Counted from the stretch's first letter, positions 7,626-16,192 are shown. The stretch is DNA of 40,869 bases from CBDDBX01 sp965225955 (GCA_965225955.1 CBDDBX010000022.1:1-40869), one strand, 5' to 3'. The notes: a model not told the origin generated them from the letters alone. Numbers and translations: made by a program.

Positions 7626-8636
7626 ATGCTCCAATGTTCACTTAAGAAGATTTTTACTGTTTTAATAATATTGATCTCAGGGGCTCTCTCTGCAGAAGAT
7701 AGTAATACAGAACGGAAATACAAATTCTCTTTTTCTATAAGAGGAGATATGAAAGGCCGGATTCTGCTGATTAAATCTTTCCGTCAGTTCTATGAAGCCG
7801 GTGCTTCAGCAATTTTCAGTGTAAAAGCTGATGAAGATCGCAATGAAGTTTTTAGTTTTCAGGATATTGATGCTCCGGGATATATGATGAGAACTCATGG
7901 TATGTCAGGACACTCCCTGTCTATTCTTACTGCAGATTACAATATCTCAAGAGCTGAAAATTTCAGAGACAGGAAAATTAAAAAATTCGAAGAAGAGGTG
8001 CCTCATTTCTGGAAAACATGCAAAGATGAGGTAAATCGCAGATATCCCTTTTACATAACATCACGGAATCCTAAAATGTTACAGTTCAATAGGGGAAGTG
8101 ATGGGCGAATAGGAAAAATATATGTAAATGTGGAGATGGAGCATCCCACTTATATGAAGAAGTTCACCACTGCATTTAATATTTACAGAATTCTTGCAGT
8201 AATGCTCAGGGTATACAATCATTCGTACATGCCATCCGGAGTTACTGCAGACGCTCTTGTAGAGATGCCCGACAGAACCTGGCTCAGTGAAGAGATCAAA
8301 TTCTCGAGAGTCTTTATGGGGGTTATGAATCTTGCATCCAGAAGTATGGGAAGGTTTGTTAAGTTCAGGCAGAGAAAACCTGTGAGGCTTAATTACAAAA
8401 TTCTTGAAATTACAGATGAGGTTATAAGAATTGAAGGTAGTAGTCGTGTAGATATAAAAGTCTGGGGAAAGATAAGATTGAAACAGGCGATAAGAAGAAT
8501 TGTATTGAACAGAGAAGATAAAACGCTGCTTGAAGATACAATAAATATTGAATTGAGAGATAAGAAAGGCAAGGGTTGGAGTTATGGATCATCTCTTAAA
8601 CTTCACAAAACAGAGGAAGAGGTAAATCCTGAATAA
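7626..8636 (+). CDS. Secreted protein of unknown function
   Basis: I do not recognise this 336-residue protein. It has a clear signal peptide (basic MLQCSLKKIF, hydrophobic core, cleavage likely after ALSA near residue 23). The mature part is mixed alpha/beta and rich in Lys and Arg. A central segment (about 95-140) has several aromatic residues, and the end is strand-rich with 'IRIEGSSRVDIKVWGKIRL' (about 261-279). No transmembrane strand pattern or lipobox Cys is visible after the signal. The protein probably acts in the periplasm or at the outer membrane. It is followed after 27 bases by tldD, but whether they share a job is unclear. The start ATG lacks a Shine-Dalgarno and sits just after a TATAAT box. 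Confidence 0.7.
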   Translation: MLQCSLKKIFTVLIILISGALSAEDSNTERKYKFSFSIRGDMKGRILLIKSFRQFYEAGASAIFSVKADEDRNEVFSFQDIDAPGYMMRTHGMSGHSLSILTADYNISRAENFRDRKIKKFEEEVPHFWKTCKDEVNRRYPFYITSRNPKMLQFNRGSDGRIGKIYVNVEMEHPTYMKKFTTAFNIYRILAVMLRVYNHSYMPSGVTADALVEMPDRTWLSEEIKFSRVFMGVMNLASRSMGRFVKFRQRKPVRLNYKILEITDEVIRIEGSSRVDIKVWGKIRLKQAIRRIVLNREDKTLLEDTINIELRDKKGKGWSYGSSLKLHKTEEEVNPE

Positions 8637-8663
8637 CTCTGCTTTTAAGATAAGATATTAATT

Positions 8664-9917
8664 ATGGGCAAAAGGGATTTTAATCTTTTTGAAGAGAACA
8701 TAGCTCATTTTATGATGGTGGAAGAGGACCAGCAGCAGTATCAGGTTAACAATACATGTGGTGTTCTTGAAAGCCGGAATGGTAATGATGTCAGAGCTTC
8801 ATCAGTTTCACTTCCTTCTCTCGAAGCTTCTGAAGAGTTTAAAGATAGGTATAATGCAGGACAGTTGAATGATTTCCGGGAAGCTCTCAGGTTTGTACCT
8901 GAAAGAGTTATCAGGGATCATGAGAAACTATTCAGTTTCCTCAGTAGTGAAAAAGAGCTGAGCTGGAGGGTTAAATTTGGAGCCAGAGCTTTTTTCAGAG
9001 CTGTTGTCAATTGTGATAAGGCTTCACCTCCATCAATGTTCAGGCACTATTCTGTACATGTTGAATTCAATTGCGGAAGTGGCAGAATAGAGATTGGAGA
9101 AGGCAGAGTTGAGAACTCCAGATTTAATATTGATGGTTTAAAGAACCGCATTTCAGGGGTGCTTGATAATTACAGGGAAAAGAAGAAGAGAACTCTCAAT
9201 CATGTTATGCCGGTTATACTTAATGCCGGGGATGGAGGAATACTTTTTCATGAAGTTCTGGGGCACTCCCTTGAAGCAGACTATATAGCTTCAGGTGAAT
9301 CGCCTTTCTCCTGTGATGATCTGGGAAATAAGAGATTTGCTGATGGAATTACTGTTACTGTAAGAGATAAACTTGATCCCTTTTTTGGGAACATTGTTAC
9401 AGATGACGAAGGTGTTGTATTTAGTGGCTCAGATATAGTTGAAAATGGAGTGCTGAGAGATTTTATATCAGACAGGCACCATGCTGAGGTGCTGGGAATA
9501 GGCTCCCCGGGGCATGGAAGAACAGAAATATATTCAAGAATGCCTGTACCAAGGATGTATGGTCTCTATTTAAGGCCGGGAAGATTCAGTAGGGACAGTA
9601 TCCTTGATTCTACTCCCATGGGAATTTATGCTGCAGAGTTTGGAGAAGGAAAAGTTTTTTTCAGTAAGAACAGATTTTTCTTCAGAATAAAAGCTGCGTG
9701 GCTTATTGAAAATGGTCGCATAACAGAACCTCTGGGTGAAGTTATTGTTGAAGGTAATATCGCTGAAACTCTGAACTCTATCAGTATGGTGGGGGATGAC
9801 TTCAGATATGACAGAGGAATAAGCAGTTGTATAAAAAAAGGGCAGCTCATCCATGTACGGGTGGGTCAGCCAACAGTAAAGATAGATAATCTTGTGGTGA
9901 GAAGTTATGAGTGTTGA
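8664..9917 (+). CDS. tldD: TldD metalloprotease subunit
   Basis: The 417-residue product carries the TldD zinc motif HEVLGH (residues 196-201, HExxxH) within 'GGILFHEVLGHSLEAD', plus conserved downstream blocks such as 'GSPGHGRTEIYSRMPVPRM' (about 277-295). TldD pairs with TldE to form a cytoplasmic heterodimer that degrades unfolded peptides; it matures microcin B17 and digests CcdA in E. coli. It is about 60 residues shorter than E. coli TldD (481), and the N-terminal third looks divergent, so substrate entry may differ. The stop overlaps the tldE start by 11 bases. The ATG has no Shine-Dalgarno; a TAAGAT box lies seven bases before it, so the gene may be read from a leaderless transcript or by coupling. 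Confidence 0.92.
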   Translation: MGKRDFNLFEENIAHFMMVEEDQQQYQVNNTCGVLESRNGNDVRASSVSLPSLEASEEFKDRYNAGQLNDFREALRFVPERVIRDHEKLFSFLSSEKELSWRVKFGARAFFRAVVNCDKASPPSMFRHYSVHVEFNCGSGRIEIGEGRVENSRFNIDGLKNRISGVLDNYREKKKRTLNHVMPVILNAGDGGILFHEVLGHSLEADYIASGESPFSCDDLGNKRFADGITVTVRDKLDPFFGNIVTDDEGVVFSGSDIVENGVLRDFISDRHHAEVLGIGSPGHGRTEIYSRMPVPRMYGLYLRPGRFSRDSILDSTPMGIYAAEFGEGKVFFSKNRFFFRIKAAWLIENGRITEPLGEVIVEGNIAETLNSISMVGDDFRYDRGISSCIKKGQLIHVRVGQPTVKIDNLVVRSYEC

Positions 9918-11202
9918 GAAAGAGGTGTTCCGTCAGGCTAAAGCTTCCGGCTTCAGTGCCACTGAAATATTCAGAAAGGTAGCATCAAAAGAGTCTGTAG
10001 AGTACCAGAATGGCGTCTGTTCAAAACACTCTTCAGTAAATGATCGTTTTTGTGTGAGAGTGTTCAGGGAATCAGGGCTTCCATATGGGTTTGGTATAAA
10101 TTCCCCGGAGCTGCCAGCAGTAAAAGAGGCATTCCGGCTTCTCGGAGGCTCTTTTCTTGATAAAAAAGGGTGTAGTTATTATTCTGTGCTCCCTGAATCT
10201 ACCGGAAGCGTTGCAGTCGATATTCATGATGCCGGCTGGAAAGATGGATTTGAATCTGTCAGCTCCTGGCTTTTCAGTACGATTAAAGAGAAAGCTCTTG
10301 ATTTTCCTGGTATGGGAATAGGGAAGATAAGATTTGAGGCAAAAGAAGAGAAACGGTATGTTGAAAATAGCTGCGGTCTGAACGCAAAGTACAGAAAGAC
10401 TATTTTCTCTCTTTCGATCGCTGCTGAAATGGGTGGTGGTGTTATTGAAACAAGAGAAGACAGGGTTTTTGCAGATATGCTTGATCCTGTGAGACTTATA
10501 TCAAGGTCTTATAATCTTATATCATCCCTTCAGGGAAAAATGGATCTAAATGCCGGAGATAGTAGTTTCATCTTTACACCGGAAGCAGCTTCAATGATAC
10601 TCAGAGAGTTTGCGGGAGAATTTGTCTATAGTAATAGAGATACCGGTAGTAATATAAACTATCCTTCAGTAATCACTCTTCTGGATAATCCATGTGCTCA
10701 TGGTTTGTGTGGTTCAGCTCCTTTTGACGATGAAGGAGTATGTTCAGATGAGACTCTTCTGATTGATAAAGGTTTCAGGCTTGACAGAATAACAGATCTT
10801 AAAGGTGTCGTTGAAGAGGGAATAACTCCTACGGGAAATGGATATAGATCTGAAAGAAGTATATTTCCGGTTCCAAGGTTTACCAACCTGTATCTTAAGC
10901 CATCAGTTCTGCCCCAGAGTTCTCTTATGAACAAGGCAGTAAAGGGTATTTTCATTTCTCTTATAAGACCCAAATACCGTGAAGGTAATAAAATGACATT
11001 CTCAGTCTGTGGTTACAGATTCAGAGGAGGGGAACTGACAACACCAGTCAGATTCTATCTTAAAACTTCCATGAACTCATTTTTCCTTAATACTCACATG
11101 GTTTCCAGAGAAATAAGATTTTTCAATAATATATACAATACCGGGGCTCCCTATGTACTGACTGAGGGGCAGGTTAAAGAAGATGGGGTAGTTGAAATCT
11201 AA
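9907..11202 (+). CDS. tldE: TldE/PmbA-type protease partner
   Basis: The 431-residue product belongs to the TldD/PmbA family but lacks the HExxxH motif, as TldE subunits do. It has the family's N-terminal region ('VEYQNGVCSKHSSVNDRF', about 30-47) and later 'GITPTGNGYRSERSIFPVPRFTNLYLKPS' spread over about 309-337, the equivalent of the substrate-channel blocks. Length is close to PmbA (about 450). TldE is catalytically inert itself and completes the heterodimer with TldD. It overlaps tldD by 11 bases, so equal production is likely. The gene ends 15 bases from the convergent FabK-like gene, and no terminator is visible between them. Confidence 0.9.
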   Translation: MSVEKEVFRQAKASGFSATEIFRKVASKESVEYQNGVCSKHSSVNDRFCVRVFRESGLPYGFGINSPELPAVKEAFRLLGGSFLDKKGCSYYSVLPESTGSVAVDIHDAGWKDGFESVSSWLFSTIKEKALDFPGMGIGKIRFEAKEEKRYVENSCGLNAKYRKTIFSLSIAAEMGGGVIETREDRVFADMLDPVRLISRSYNLISSLQGKMDLNAGDSSFIFTPEAASMILREFAGEFVYSNRDTGSNINYPSVITLLDNPCAHGLCGSAPFDDEGVCSDETLLIDKGFRLDRITDLKGVVEEGITPTGNGYRSERSIFPVPRFTNLYLKPSVLPQSSLMNKAVKGIFISLIRPKYREGNKMTFSVCGYRFRGGELTTPVRFYLKTSMNSFFLNTHMVSREIRFFNNIYNTGAPYVLTEGQVKEDGVVEI

Positions 11203-11217
11203 CCACCCCTTCTATAA

Positions 11218-12234
11218 TTATAAAAGAGATTCTCTAACTCTGGCGAACTCTTCTTCAGCTTCAGCACTAATTGTTTCGATAATATCTTTAACGGACATTA
11301 CTTTATCTACAAGTCCTATGCTCTGACCTGCCATAAGTGAACCGTTTTGTATATCTCCATCAACAACAGCTTTTCTAAGAGCTCCAACCCAGAAGTGTTC
11401 AACCTCATACTGAGCATTCTGTCTTGTGATTTCTCCACTTTCCAGCTTCTTCAGAAGCTCAAGCTGGAGAGTACCAAAACTATCCATTCCGCTGTTTTTC
11501 AGAGCTCTTACTGCTACAACTGGAAGAGATGAATCGTATTGAGGTGTTGCCATTGCCTCTCTGGCTCTTGCTCTTCTGAACTTTTCTTTAAATTTGTCGT
11601 GAGCCGGACTCTCTTCAGACATGGCAAATATTGTACCCATCTGGATACCTGCTGCTCCCATCATGAAAAGATGCGCCGCCATTTTACCGGTTGCAATACC
11701 ACCGGCCACAAATATTGGGACTTCCGGAAAATTAAACAGAATCTGTTGCAGTAGGACAGTGGTTGAAACATGCCCAATATGACCGCCGGCTTCACTGCCT
11801 TCAAGAACAAGAGCATCTGTTCCGTAGCTGATCATTCTCTGAGCAATTGATTCTGTAGATGCAAAGCAGATTACCTTTGCTCCTGAAGATTTTGCCTTCT
11901 CAACTTCAGCTTTCCTTGGAAAACTGCCGGCAAAAACTATTATCGGGACACCGATTTTAGTAACAAGATCCAGATGCGCTTCATAAAAAGGCGCTATAGT
12001 GATCAGGTTTACTGCAAACCGAAGCCCGCTCTCCTTCATTATCTGAATCTCTTTCTCCAGTAATTCAGGAGGCATATTGCCCGCTGCAAGAACTCCAAGC
12101 CCTCCGGCTTTACTGACAGAAATAGCAAGATCTGAATTGCTGATCCATGTCATTGCACCGCAAATTACAGGAAATTCGACACCCAGAAAATCTTTACCCT
12201 TCTTCCAATGAATGTATTCTTTGAGATTTTTCAT
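11218..12234 (-). CDS. FMN-dependent FabK / nitronate monooxygenase family protein
   Basis: The 338-residue TIM-barrel flavoprotein shows 'FPVICGAMTWIS' near the N-terminus, 'ALVLEGSEAGGHIG' (about 142-155) and 'VPIFVAGGIATGKM' (about 176-189), where FMN phosphate is bound. These blocks are shared by FabK-type enoyl-ACP reductases and nitronate monooxygenases. The E-G-x-EAGGHIG pattern and size fit FabK slightly better. FabK would reduce enoyl-ACP in fatty-acid elongation, but biochemical roles in this family are often mis-assigned from sequence. It appears to be a single-gene unit with a well-formed promoter whose start falls one base before the ATG. Confidence 0.8.
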   Translation of the reverse strand: MKNLKEYIHWKKGKDFLGVEFPVICGAMTWISNSDLAISVSKAGGLGVLAAGNMPPELLEKEIQIMKESGLRFAVNLITIAPFYEAHLDLVTKIGVPIIVFAGSFPRKAEVEKAKSSGAKVICFASTESIAQRMISYGTDALVLEGSEAGGHIGHVSTTVLLQQILFNFPEVPIFVAGGIATGKMAAHLFMMGAAGIQMGTIFAMSEESPAHDKFKEKFRRARAREAMATPQYDSSLPVVAVRALKNSGMDSFGTLQLELLKKLESGEITRQNAQYEVEHFWVGALRKAVVDGDIQNGSLMAGQSIGLVDKVMSVKDIIETISAEAEEEFARVRESLL

Positions 12235-12241
12235 GGTGCCA

Positions 12242-12270
12242 ATGTTAGCAGAAATGGGAAAAATTGTAAA
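12242..12270 (-). promoter_or_regulatory. Promoter of the FabK-like gene, predicted leaderless
   Basis: On the minus strand TTTACA (12265-12270), a 17-base spacer and TAACAT (12242-12247) form a good promoter. The end of the -10 box is seven bases before the ATG at 12234, so the expected start is at 12235 and the leader is about one base. There is no Shine-Dalgarno. The promoter fits within the 40-base gap after the GT-C gene. Confidence 0.6.
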
Positions 12271-12274
12271 ACCG

Positions 12275-13951
12275 TCAGTTGTTCCTGGCAGCTACAGATG
12301 AATGGTATCTTTTTTCAATATCTTCCACCATCTCATCTGTGAGAGGCTGGTTTCTTTTTAGTTTAACAATCTGCCCGTTTCCCTTAATAGCAAAGAGAGG
12401 CATAAAGGCTCTTACATAATCCACAGGAGCTGATCTCTCGTGAGCCATAAATCTGACACTGCTCTTACTCTCTGTGCGGGCAGCTACATAGTCGTTGAGA
12501 CCAAGAAGATCTATAATGTGCACATCTTTGTATTTCCAGCCAATAACTCCAACGCATACAGCTGCAAAGACAGGATTTTCTATATTCTCAGTATACTTAT
12601 AGAGAGGAGCGTTCCGGGTTATTGAATCCATGTACTGGTAGAATATTTTATGTTCCTGATGTCTTATACATATAAAGTGTTCAATAAGCCATTTCTGCAT
12701 TGAATCAAAGCTTTTACTGTATGGTTGTACTATCGTTGGCAGAGCAGGAGATACCGGAACAAACATTCTGTTGGTTTCAGTTCTGGTAGCTCTGTTGTGA
12801 GTAAGACTCCAGTGAATCAGTGGAATCTGTATGCTAAGTATAAGATAGGAAGCTATGAGTGCTATTTTTAATTTTGGTCTCATCTTTGATAAAATGAGAA
12901 AATATATAAAAGAGAAACTAATCAGAGGGATTATCTGGCTCAGGACTCTGTACTCAAAATGATCTCCTCCAATAAAGATAATGTAGTAGCAAACGTGAGC
13001 GGTGAAAGCGCCTGTAATAATCAATGGAATAAGCTGAGTTCTTTTTTTTATAAATGAACTGATGCTTTCAGTGGATAGAGAGCTCAGGTACTTTTTAAGA
13101 ATAAAGAACAGCAGAGGAATCCATATTATAAGGAAATGCTCCATAATAAAAGACAGAATATATCGTAAACCTGCTTCGGGCCACATTGATACACTTTTCG
13201 CATAGTAGGTGTTGGGCAGCCATTCGCTGTAAGTGTAGTATCTCCAGAGAATATGAGTTATTACAAGAAGAAATGGAGAGGCAGGAATAAATCTTTTTAT
13301 TAAAGGAACTTCTCTACTGCTTATTGCATAGTCAGCAATAACTACTGCTGTTGCGCAGACAAACAGAAGCCCATCCGGTCGCGTAAGTGCTGAAAGAGTA
13401 GCGGCAGAAGCAAACAGTGTTAATTTGCCTGGAGAAGAGTAATCTATTTTAAGTCCCGTAGTAAACCAGAGAAAGAGAAAAAAGTTAAACATTGCTGTTT
13501 CAAGACCTGAACTTGTCCATGTAAGGAAGACTCTGTTGGTAAGAAGAATCAGAGCACCAATGATCTGATATGTTAATGTTTTTTCTGACTGGTCATATTT
13601 TACGGTGTAATATTTTATAAGTCTGAGAAGCAGGAACATTGTTCCAAGTGAGAACAGAAGGGATATAACATTGGAGGACTCAGGGGGTGTAAAACCTGTG
13701 ATTGTCCATATTATATCAAGAAGAAAAATCCACAGAAAGCCTGTGTAGCCTTCAACCGGAAGAAATGGAGGTCTGTTCCATACGTATCCAAAGCCATCCT
13801 GACTATTTGCAATGTATCTGAAAGCAATAAAGGCGTCATCTGTAATGAACCAGAAGAGGTGCCAGCCTGCAATGCATATTATGGCAGCTGATAGATATAG
13901 TATAGAGCTCTTTAAAGTGCTGTTTTCAGCAGATTTTCTAAGAAAAGTCAT
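12275..13951 (-). CDS. GT-C membrane glycosyltransferase (AftB-like)
   Basis: The 558-residue protein has about ten membrane helices. The first periplasmic loop carries 'ITDDAFIAFRYIA' (about 36-48) and 'VEGYTGFLW' (about 66-74), the pattern of GT-C enzymes related to mycobacterial arabinofuranosyltransferase AftB, where the Asp pair is catalytic. A soluble C-terminal part contains 'VHIIDLLGLNDYV'; a near copy is found in the gene at 16205. GT-C enzymes use polyprenyl-phosphate sugars on the outer face of the membrane. The ATG overlaps the stop of the GT2 gene by one base (TAATG). The likely job is adding a sugar, supplied by the GT2 product, to a surface glycan or glycoprotein. Confidence 0.8.
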   Translation of the reverse strand: MTFLRKSAENSTLKSSILYLSAAIICIAGWHLFWFITDDAFIAFRYIANSQDGFGYVWNRPPFLPVEGYTGFLWIFLLDIIWTITGFTPPESSNVISLLFSLGTMFLLLRLIKYYTVKYDQSEKTLTYQIIGALILLTNRVFLTWTSSGLETAMFNFFLFLWFTTGLKIDYSSPGKLTLFASAATLSALTRPDGLLFVCATAVVIADYAISSREVPLIKRFIPASPFLLVITHILWRYYTYSEWLPNTYYAKSVSMWPEAGLRYILSFIMEHFLIIWIPLLFFILKKYLSSLSTESISSFIKKRTQLIPLIITGAFTAHVCYYIIFIGGDHFEYRVLSQIIPLISFSFIYFLILSKMRPKLKIALIASYLILSIQIPLIHWSLTHNRATRTETNRMFVPVSPALPTIVQPYSKSFDSMQKWLIEHFICIRHQEHKIFYQYMDSITRNAPLYKYTENIENPVFAAVCVGVIGWKYKDVHIIDLLGLNDYVAARTESKSSVRFMAHERSAPVDYVRAFMPLFAIKGNGQIVKLKRNQPLTDEMVEDIEKRYHSSVAARNN

Positions 13952-14703
13952 TATTTCCCGGTAACCTCCGGCTTCATAGCCATTTTACTTCCTTTAAGAA
14001 TAAACTGACAAAAACATTTACCCATAACGAGAAAAGCTCTTATTCCATCTTTCCAGTTAATCTTTTTACCTTCGGCATAAGTTCTCCCCTGATAGGAGAT
14101 TCCTATTTCATAAAACCTGATGTCTCTGATCTTTGAAAGTTTGAAAGTCATCTCCGGCTCAATACCGAACCGGTTTTCTTTAAGATCCAGATTTTTTATA
14201 AATTCAGATCTGAAGACTTTATAGCAGGTTTCCATATCTGTCAGATTAATATTAGTTATCATATTTGAGCATAAAGTGAGGAAGCGATTACCAAGAGAGT
14301 GCCAGAAATAGAGGACTCTTCGTGCTTCGGAGGACAGAAACCTGGAACCATAAACCACATCGGCCTTTCCATCAATTATTGGTTTTAGCAATTTGGGATA
14401 TTCATAAGGATCGTACTCAAGATCTGCATCCTGAATCATGATTATATCCCCTGTAGCTTCTTCAAATCCTCTGCGGATGCTAAAGCCTTTACCGCGGTTG
14501 ACATCATTTCTGAAAATTCTGATTTCCTGATTTTCTTCAACCAGCTTTGTGATTTTTTCTACAGTTGAATCGGAAGATTTGTCATCAATAATAAGTATCT
14601 CTTTTTCTACTTCAAGTTCTACCTTCATAACTGTTCTGACCAGTTCTTCAATTGTTTTCTCTTCATTATAAGCGGGAATAACTATACTCAGTTTCTTAAA
14701 CAT
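13951..14703 (-). CDS. GT2 glycosyltransferase, DPM1-like polyprenyl-phosphate sugar synthase
   Basis: The 250-residue soluble GT-A fold enzyme starts 'MFKKLSIVIPAYNEEKTI' and has 'ILIIDDKSSDST' (nucleotide binding) and 'IIMIQDADLEYDPYEYP' with the metal-binding D-A-D. This resembles dolichol-phosphate mannose synthase (DPM1) and bacterial polyprenyl-phosphate sugar synthases. It has no C-terminal membrane helices, as in single-domain DPM1. The likely reaction is NDP-hexose plus polyprenyl phosphate giving polyprenyl-phosphate hexose, the donor for GT-C enzymes such as its neighbours. I chose the ATG at 14703 because GGAG lies eight bases upstream; an ATG at 14715 has no such support. It sits between the methyltransferase and GT-C genes. 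Confidence 0.88.
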   Translation of the reverse strand: MFKKLSIVIPAYNEEKTIEELVRTVMKVELEVEKEILIIDDKSSDSTVEKITKLVEENQEIRIFRNDVNRGKGFSIRRGFEEATGDIIMIQDADLEYDPYEYPKLLKPIIDGKADVVYGSRFLSSEARRVLYFWHSLGNRFLTLCSNMITNINLTDMETCYKVFRSEFIKNLDLKENRFGIEPEMTFKLSKIRDIRFYEIGISYQGRTYAEGKKINWKDGIRAFLVMGKCFCQFILKGSKMAMKPEVTGK

Positions 14704-14752
14704 CCTAAGCTCCATGATTCTGGATAAAGTTTAAAGCATTCCTTATATCAAA

Positions 14753-15385
14753 TCAATGTTTGAGTTGTACTACTGGTTTGTCAGCGGTGGCCCAGAGATT
14801 CATAAACATTTCAAAGGTGCCGGTTTCAATATTTTGTTCAGAAAACCCGTTTCCGGCGAGTATTTTGGCTACTTTATTTCTTGTATAGGTATCTTTATGA
14901 TCTTCAATCTCCTCTTTGCTTACAATATTTATGAATGCAAAGAATCTTAATAATGGATCTGTCCATGCTGCAGGAGTTGTCATAATAAATCTCCCACCGG
15001 GTTTAAGAATCCGGAAGATATCTGAAAGGAGATTATCAAGATGAGTAAGCTCAATATGTTCAAATACTGCAAGCATAGTAACTGTATCAAAAGTGTTGTC
15101 TGTAAAAGGTAGGCTTTTCTCTTCTATATAATCCCAGGAAGATAGCTTCAGGTCAGGTTGTTTCAGCTGGTTTATTACTTCAGAAGTGAGGGATTTATCA
15201 AGACCATATCTTTCTTTAACAGAAACTGCCTTCAGAAACCATGGATAGGAACCGCATCCTATATCCAGAAGTTTGCCACCAAGTGACTCCTCCTTTATAA
15301 GAGAATTGACTTTATCAGCTCTCTTTTTTGCAAGAAAAGCTTCCAGAACTCCAGAGCCTCTGGTAACCTGTGTTTTCTTATTCAT
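14753..15385 (-). CDS. Class I SAM-dependent methyltransferase
   Basis: The 210-residue protein has motif I 'LLDIGCGSYPWF' (about 37-48), an acidic motif II 'YGLDKS', and 'FDTVTMLAVFEHI' (about 99-111) and 'ILKPGGRFIMTTP' (about 125-137). This order marks a methyltransf_11/UbiE-type Rossmann methyltransferase. The substrate is not defined by the sequence. It is the first gene of a unit with the GT2 and GT-C genes, so a sugar, glycan or polyprenyl-linked intermediate is plausible. The ATG at 15385 has AGGA seven bases upstream. It diverges from the pilin gene. Confidence 0.85.
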   Translation of the reverse strand: MNKKTQVTRGSGVLEAFLAKKRADKVNSLIKEESLGGKLLDIGCGSYPWFLKAVSVKERYGLDKSLTSEVINQLKQPDLKLSSWDYIEEKSLPFTDNTFDTVTMLAVFEHIELTHLDNLLSDIFRILKPGGRFIMTTPAAWTDPLLRFFAFINIVSKEEIEDHKDTYTRNKVAKILAGNGFSEQNIETGTFEMFMNLWATADKPVVQLKH

Positions 15386-15423
15386 TTTTTCCTGAATCCT
15401 TATTTTTGAAATGAAGCACTAAA

Positions 15424-15452
15424 ATTCTAATGTATAAACATAGTTATGGCAA
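15424..15452 (-). promoter_or_regulatory. Promoter of the methyltransferase-GT2-GT-C unit
   Basis: On the minus strand TTGCCA (15447-15452), a 17-base spacer and TAGAAT (15424-15429) form a good sigma-70 type promoter. The expected start near 15417 leaves about 31 bases of leader that include AGGA before the ATG at 15385. It lies about 50 bases from the palindromes serving the divergent pilin promoter, so cross-talk is possible. Confidence 0.6.
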
Positions 15453-15504
15453 TAAGTAGTTTGAGTGAACTGATTCGGAAAACCGGAGACAGATACGGTA
15501 TTTT

Positions 15505-15539
15505 GACACAAAGTGTATGTAGAAGTGACAAAAATTGTC
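15505..15539. promoter_or_regulatory. Tandem GACA/TGTC palindromes, likely enhancer-binding site
   Basis: Two similar inverted repeats lie in tandem: GACACAAAGTGTA (15505-15517) and GACAAAAATTGTC (15527-15539). Both have a GACA-type left arm, AAA in the centre and a TGTY-type right arm. Their centres are 22 bases apart, about two helical turns, so proteins bound there would be on the same face. They lie 43-77 bases upstream of the sigma-54 -24 element. Activators of the NtrC class bind such sites, and PilR sites contain TGTC elements. The activator gene is not in this window. Confidence 0.6.
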
Positions 15540-15581
15540 GTTTTTTTCAGGTTAAACTTAGTTAAACCGTCTGAATTGAGT

Positions 15582-15596
15582 TGGCAGTGAACTTGC
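15582..15596 (+). promoter_or_regulatory. Sigma-54 (RpoN) promoter of the pilin gene
   Basis: TGGCAG (15582-15587), five bases, then TTGC (15593-15596) matches the sigma-54 -24/-12 consensus TGGCAC-N5-TTGC with one mismatch and exact GG-to-GC spacing. Transcription would start near 15608, giving a 25-base leader with a GGAGGA ribosome binding site (15622-15627) before the ATG at 15633. Pilin genes of several bacteria are RpoN dependent. Confidence 0.8.
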
Positions 15597-15632
15597 CTAC
15601 TAAGAAACGAAATAAAATAATGGAGGAATTTA

Positions 15633-16106
15633 ATGAACAAAAAAGGTTTTACATTAATCGAACTTTTAATCGTTATTGCAATCATCGGTATTATTGCAGC
15701 GATCGCTATTCCAAATATTCTTATGGCTTTAGGTAAAGCTAAACAGAAAGGAACTATGGCAGATGCTAAACAGATCTCAACTGGTATTGCAAGCTGGCTG
15801 ACAGATAATGGCAAATTCGGTGGAGACATGAGTGGTTCTAAAACTGCTTCAGATCTGAATGGTTACACATTCTTTACTTTCCACATGAAAAAAGTTCCTG
15901 TAAATGATGGATGGGGAACACCAATTGAAATCCAGATGACAGATGGCGAAGACACTTTCTGGGTTGGTAGTCCTGGTAAAGGCGGTTCAGGCGCTCCTAC
16001 ATGGGCAACTGAAGGTTTCTATCCTGTAGAAGAACTTGACGACTTCAAAAACGATATCGTTTATGCTGACGGTACATTCTCATATGGTCCTCAGGTTAAA
16101 AAGTAA
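15633..16106 (+). CDS. Type IV pilin / GspG-type major pilin
   Basis: The 157-residue prepilin has the five-residue leader MNKKG, the peptidase site G5/F6, and 'FTLIELLIVIAIIGIIAAIA', with Glu at +5 of the mature protein. The following 'KQKGTMADAKQISTGI' (about 48-63) and the C-terminal 'DDFKNDIVYADGTFSYGP' (about 136-153) resemble the GspG class of pilins. The GspG-like end often has a calcium-binding loop. The mature protein would be about 152 residues. It stands alone between an RpoN promoter and a strong terminator, as expected for an abundant structural subunit. That regulation favours a pilus fibre over a minor pseudopilin. The assembly genes (pilB, pilC, pilQ) are not in this window. 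Confidence 0.92.
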   Translation: MNKKGFTLIELLIVIAIIGIIAAIAIPNILMALGKAKQKGTMADAKQISTGIASWLTDNGKFGGDMSGSKTASDLNGYTFFTFHMKKVPVNDGWGTPIEIQMTDGEDTFWVGSPGKGGSGAPTWATEGFYPVEELDDFKNDIVYADGTFSYGPQVKK

Positions 16107-16131
16107 TTAAATCTAGTTTAAAAATTTATCT

Positions 16132-16160
16132 AAAGCCGGTATTAATTACCGGCTTTTTTT
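16132..16160 (+). terminator. Rho-independent terminator after the pilin gene
   Basis: A perfect 10-base stem (AAAGCCGGTA, 16132-16141, pairing with TACCGGCTTT, 16147-16156) encloses the loop TTAAT and runs into seven Ts. It lies 25 bases after the pilin stop and separates the pilin message from the GT-C genes. Confidence 0.92.
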
Positions 16161-16192
16161 ATATATATCAAAATAATAAAACAGTTCTGTTG

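Noticed and set aside
15419..15829. Minus-strand frame of 136 codons across the pilin start
   Set aside because: It covers the sigma-54 promoter and the start of the pilin gene, and its sequence is the reverse reading of the hydrophobic pilin helix.
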